This document shows positions 4,129-7,265 of a stretch of 7,265 nt of DNA, piece after piece. The notes beneath the pieces are model-generated. The model was not told the origin of the DNA. It saw only the letters and a program-made list of their open reading frames with translations, and made no database searches. Both the position numbers and the translations under genes were made by a program. The DNA comes from Bacteroidota bacterium (lineage in GTDB: Bacteria; Bacteroidota; Bacteroidia; Bacteroidales; VadinHA17), in contig DUOU01000278.1 of the NCBI GenBank assembly GCA_012838685.1, positions 1 through 7,265 on the forward strand. The letters run 5' to 3'. How positions within the stretch are numbered: the first letter of the stretch is position 1; each line of letters starts with the position of its first letter.

Positions 4129-6980
4129 CACAATTTATTGATCGTCATAACGGTCCCCGCTCCAAGGAGATTGATGGGATGTTAAGGACTATTGGCGTTA
4201 AAAGCCTCGAAACTCTGATTGATAAAACCATACCCGCGAATATCAGGCTAAGAGAACCTCTGCGTTTGCCCCAGGCTATGTCGGAATTCCAATATCTTAA
4301 TAGAATACGTCAGATAGCTTCGAAGAACAAACTTTTCAGATCCTTTATAGGACAGGGTTATTATGGTACCGCTCCTCTCTCTGTAGTAATCCGCAATGTT
4401 CTCGAAAATCCGGCCTGGTATACCTCTTATACACCATACCAGGCTGAAATCTCACAGGGACGGTTGGAGGCCCTGCTGAATTTTCAAACGATGGTATCCG
4501 ACCTTACCGGTATGGTTATGGCGAACGCATCGCTGCTGGATGAGGCCACAGCTGCCGCGGAAGCGATGGCCATGAGCTATAACGCCCGTTCCAGGGCGTT
4601 GGCAAAAGCCGGGGCTACGAACTATTTTGTGGACAGGGATGTTTTTCCCCATGTGCGCGATCTTTTGATTACCAGATCGGCTCCTTTGGGTATCAATATT
4701 GTTGAGGGGGATCACTCCTCGTTTGAGGCCGACGAAAGCTTTTTTGGCGCTTTTGTACAGTACCCGGCGGCATCGGGCAAAATAGCGGATTATTCGGGCT
4801 TTGTGGAGAAACTCCATTCTGTTGGAGCCCTGGTTACTTTTGGGGCCGATATTCTGAGTATGTCCCTACTTACCCCTCCGGGCGAATGGGGCGCTGATAT
4901 TGTTGTCGGCTCGGTACAAAGGTTTGGCCTTCCCATGTCGTTCGGCGGTCCACATGCCGGATATTTCGCCACAAGGGAGGAGCTCAAGAGAAATATGCCG
5001 GGAAGGCTGGTGGGCGTCTCGGTTGATGCCCGGGGAAACAACGCTTTAAGATTGTCGTTGCAGACACGCGAACAGCACATAAAAAGGGAAAAGGCTACCT
5101 CAAATATTTGTACGGCACAGGCACTGTTGGCCATAATGAGCGGCATGTACGCCCAATATCACGGACCCGACGGACTTAGGGAGATAGCGCTGCGTGTACA
5201 TAAATCCGCCGTAAGGGTGGACGCCGCGCTTGAAAAGCTGGGTTATGTCCAGAATAATGATAATTATTTTGACACCTTGGATATTACTGTTCCGGCATCA
5301 GAAACTGTCGAAAAGATTAAAGAACTTGCCGTCAAGAGGGAGATAAATTTCTATTATCCATCCGAAAACAGGGTGATGCTGAGCTGCGACGAGATAACAA
5401 CCGAAAGGGAGGTTGAGGCGGTTATCTCCATTTTTGCCGAGGCAGTCGGCAAAGAGAAGGTTTCTGTTGACAGGAAGAGCGGCATCGCTATTGACAGGAA
5501 ATTTCTCCGCGAGTCCGCTTTCCTGACCTCCGGTGCTTTCAACAAATATCATAGCGAGACCGGCCTGATGCGTTATATAAAGAGACTTGAGCACAAGGAT
5601 TTTTCGCTGGCGGATGGAATGATACCTTTGGGATCCTGCACTATGAAGCTCAACTCGGCCACCTCAATGTTCGCTATGAGTTGGCCTGAATTTGGTAATA
5701 TACATCCGTTTGTTCCCGCTGATCAGGCTATGGGATACCATCAACTGATCAATGAACTGGGAGAGGCGTTGAAAGAGATTACCGGTTTTTCAGCGGTGTC
5801 GTTCCAGCCGAACTCCGGAGCGGCCGGAGAGTACGCCGGTATGATGGTCATAAGGCAATACCATATCAGCAGGGGGGAGGCCAACAGAAATACTGTCCTT
5901 ATACCCGCTTCGGCGCATGGAACCAATCCCGCGAGCGCCGCTATGGCCGGAATGGACATTGTTGTGGTTGGATGCGATGAGAAAGGAAACATCGATTTAA
6001 ACGATCTTAAACTAAAGGTCGATGCGAACAGCGCGACCCTGGCCGCGTTGATGATCACCTATCCCTCGACTCACGGTGTTTTTGAATCTTCGGTAATGGA
6101 GATCACTGATCTGATACATGCCAACGGAGGGTTGGTCTATATGGACGGCGCCAACATGAACGGTCAGGTTGGACTGACATCTCCGGGTGTTATTGGCGCT
6201 GATATTTGCCATCTTAACCTGCACAAGACGTTCGCCTCTCCACATGGAGGGGGAGGACCGGGAGAGGGGCCAATTTTATGTAACGATAAACTCGTTGAGT
6301 TTTTGCCTTCGCATCCGGTGGTGAAAACCGGAGGAAGCCGCGCTATATCGGCAGTTGCGGCGGCACCGTACGGCAGTGCCCATATCCTGACAATCTCGCA
6401 TGCGTATATAATGATGATGGGGGCTGAAGGGTTGACCAAAGCGACAAAATATGCCATTCTTAACGCCAATTACATCTCTTATGCCCTTAAAAATCACTAT
6501 AAAACTTTGTATGTTGGCGCCGAAGGGTTCGTTGCCCACGAACTGATACTCGACTTCAGGGATTTTAAGGAGAGGGCCGGAATAACCGAAGCCGATGTGG
6601 CCAAAAGATTGATGGATTACGGTTTTCACGCTCCAACATTGTCATTTCCCGTGCACGGCACTTTAATGGTTGAGCCGACCGAGTCGGAACCCCTGGAAGA
6701 GCTGGACAGGTTTATCGATGCCATGATCTCCATACATGAAGAGATTGAGGAGATAGCCAAAGGAGAGGCCGATAGGGAGAACAATGTTCTGCGTAACGCT
6801 CCCCATACCGCCCAGGTTGTAACAAGCGACGGATGGGACCGTCCTTATAGCAGGTCAAAAGCGGCCTTTCCCGGGAAATGGGCGGCCACCAACAAATTCT
6901 GGCCCGCGGTATCCAGGGTTGATGATGGGTACGGCGACAGGAATCTGGTTGTTACCAATGCCCCGCTGGACGAAAACTAA
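4125..6980 (+). CDS. gcvP: Glycine dehydrogenase (decarboxylating), P-protein of the glycine cleavage system
   Basis: The P-protein decarboxylates glycine with pyridoxal phosphate and passes the aminomethyl group to the lipoyl arm of GcvH. The 951-residue product is the fused single-chain form, close to the roughly 957 residues of the E. coli enzyme. The N-terminal half has FIDRHNGP (4-11), GQGYYGT (76-82) and YTPYQAE (102-108). The catalytic second half has GSCTMKLN (503-510), AHGTNPAS around H598, and HLNLHKTF, in which K701 is the expected PLP lysine, followed by the glycine-rich PHGGGGPG loop (706-713). The C terminus ends with a typical GDRNLV segment. I see no frameshift or missing key residue. 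The start overlaps the preceding stop by four bases. No gcvT, gcvH or lpd gene is nearby, so the rest of the complex is encoded elsewhere. Confidence 0.98.
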   Translation: MTQFIDRHNGPRSKEIDGMLRTIGVKSLETLIDKTIPANIRLREPLRLPQAMSEFQYLNRIRQIASKNKLFRSFIGQGYYGTAPLSVVIRNVLENPAWYTSYTPYQAEISQGRLEALLNFQTMVSDLTGMVMANASLLDEATAAAEAMAMSYNARSRALAKAGATNYFVDRDVFPHVRDLLITRSAPLGINIVEGDHSSFEADESFFGAFVQYPAASGKIADYSGFVEKLHSVGALVTFGADILSMSLLTPPGEWGADIVVGSVQRFGLPMSFGGPHAGYFATREELKRNMPGRLVGVSVDARGNNALRLSLQTREQHIKREKATSNICTAQALLAIMSGMYAQYHGPDGLREIALRVHKSAVRVDAALEKLGYVQNNDNYFDTLDITVPASETVEKIKELAVKREINFYYPSENRVMLSCDEITTEREVEAVISIFAEAVGKEKVSVDRKSGIAIDRKFLRESAFLTSGAFNKYHSETGLMRYIKRLEHKDFSLADGMIPLGSCTMKLNSATSMFAMSWPEFGNIHPFVPADQAMGYHQLINELGEALKEITGFSAVSFQPNSGAAGEYAGMMVIRQYHISRGEANRNTVLIPASAHGTNPASAAMAGMDIVVVGCDEKGNIDLNDLKLKVDANSATLAALMITYPSTHGVFESSVMEITDLIHANGGLVYMDGANMNGQVGLTSPGVIGADICHLNLHKTFASPHGGGGPGEGPILCNDKLVEFLPSHPVVKTGGSRAISAVAAAPYGSAHILTISHAYIMMMGAEGLTKATKYAILNANYISYALKNHYKTLYVGAEGFVAHELILDFRDFKERAGITEADVAKRLMDYGFHAPTLSFPVHGTLMVEPTESEPLEELDRFIDAMISIHEEIEEIAKGEADRENNVLRNAPHTAQVVTSDGWDRPYSRSKAAFPGKWAATNKFWPAVSRVDDGYGDRNLVVTNAPLDEN

Positions 6981-7036
6981 TTACCGGACAATATCTTGTA
7001 ATATTTAATGATTTAATAAAAAAACAGGTTGTTTAA

Positions 7037-7265
7037 ATGATAGTTCACAAAGGATATGAAGGGTTGAAAATAGAGAAACCAGTTATAGCTCTGGGTGTAT
7101 TTGACGGACTGCACAAGGGACATCAGAAACTGATGGACAGGGTTAAAACTTGTGCCGGAAAAATAGGAGGGGAGTCGGTTATTCTCACTTTTGACATCCA
7201 TCCCAGAACTGTTTTGGATCCCGGTAACAGCGGCCTGTTTTTATTGACCACAACCGAAGAAAAAA
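7037..7265 (+). CDS. ribF: Bifunctional riboflavin kinase/FAD synthetase, N-terminal part (cut by window end)
   Basis: Translation from ATG 7037 gives 76 residues before the sequence ends without a stop. They match the N-terminal FAD synthetase (nucleotidyltransferase) domain of RibF, which adenylates FMN to FAD; the riboflavin kinase domain would lie beyond the edge. The HxGH-type nucleotide-binding motif GVFDGLHKGHQ is at 20-30, and TFDIHPRTVL at 51-60 corresponds to the TFDPHPR block, with Ile in place of the usual Pro. The 56-base AT-rich gap after gcvP has no clear terminator and no full promoter match, so the gene may be read from the gcvP transcript. Confidence 0.93.
   Translation, partial: MIVHKGYEGLKIEKPVIALGVFDGLHKGHQKLMDRVKTCAGKIGGESVILTFDIHPRTVLDPGNSGLFLLTTTEEK

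Noticed and set aside
4452..6629. Several long minus-strand frames inside gcvP
   Set aside because: They are shadows of a complete, highly conserved coding sequence and show no family motifs of their own.
7013..7201. Minus-strand frame of 62 codons at the right end
   Set aside because: It lies antisense to the ribF start, whose nucleotidyltransferase motifs are clear.

Overview
The window looks like ordinary chromosomal DNA from a member of the Bacteroidota, probably of the Bacteroidia. The grounds are the 5S rRNA sequence type, intergenic boxes matching the Bacteroidota -7 consensus TAnnTTTG upstream of several genes, mostly absent Shine-Dalgarno sequences, and a signal peptide ending in Ser-Ala-Gln. 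No database search was possible, so genus and species are not assigned.

Layout: (1) 1-127 is the 3' end of an rRNA operon, a partial 5S gene with a textbook intrinsic terminator. (2) 128-549 is a 420-base non-coding stretch with a second, orphan terminator-like hairpin at 336-362 and a promoter candidate near its right end. (3) 556-1380 encodes an exported metallo-beta-lactamase-fold hydrolase on the + strand. It converges with a tRNA-Lys(CTT) gene on the - strand (1581-1653), and a perfect 15-bp inverted repeat between them can terminate both. (4) 1654-1955 is non-coding, with the tRNA promoter, two small hairpins, a short tandem duplication and a promoter candidate for the next gene. (5) 1956-2744 encodes a PlsC-like acyltransferase. 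(6) 2836-6980 is a compact + strand cluster: pcm (protein-L-isoaspartate methyltransferase), a cytosolic glyoxalase-II-like hydrolase, and gcvP (full-length single-chain glycine decarboxylase). The gap between the first two is 6 bases and the last two overlap by 4 bases. (7) 7037-7265 is the 5' part of ribF (riboflavin kinase/FAD synthetase), cut by the window edge.

The genes are mostly housekeeping: translation (5S, tRNA-Lys), membrane lipid acylation, protein repair, one-carbon/glycine metabolism and flavin cofactor synthesis. The only strong co-expression signal is pcm-hydrolase-gcvP. The gcvT, gcvH and lpd partners of gcvP are not in the window. I found no CRISPR array, insertion sequence, phage gene, toxin-antitoxin pair or defence module, and nothing that amounts to a clearly new system. 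The items most worth a second look are the orphan hairpin after the rRNA operon, the structured region before the acyltransferase, the altered acyltransferase motifs, and the coupling of a glyoxalase-like enzyme to gcvP.
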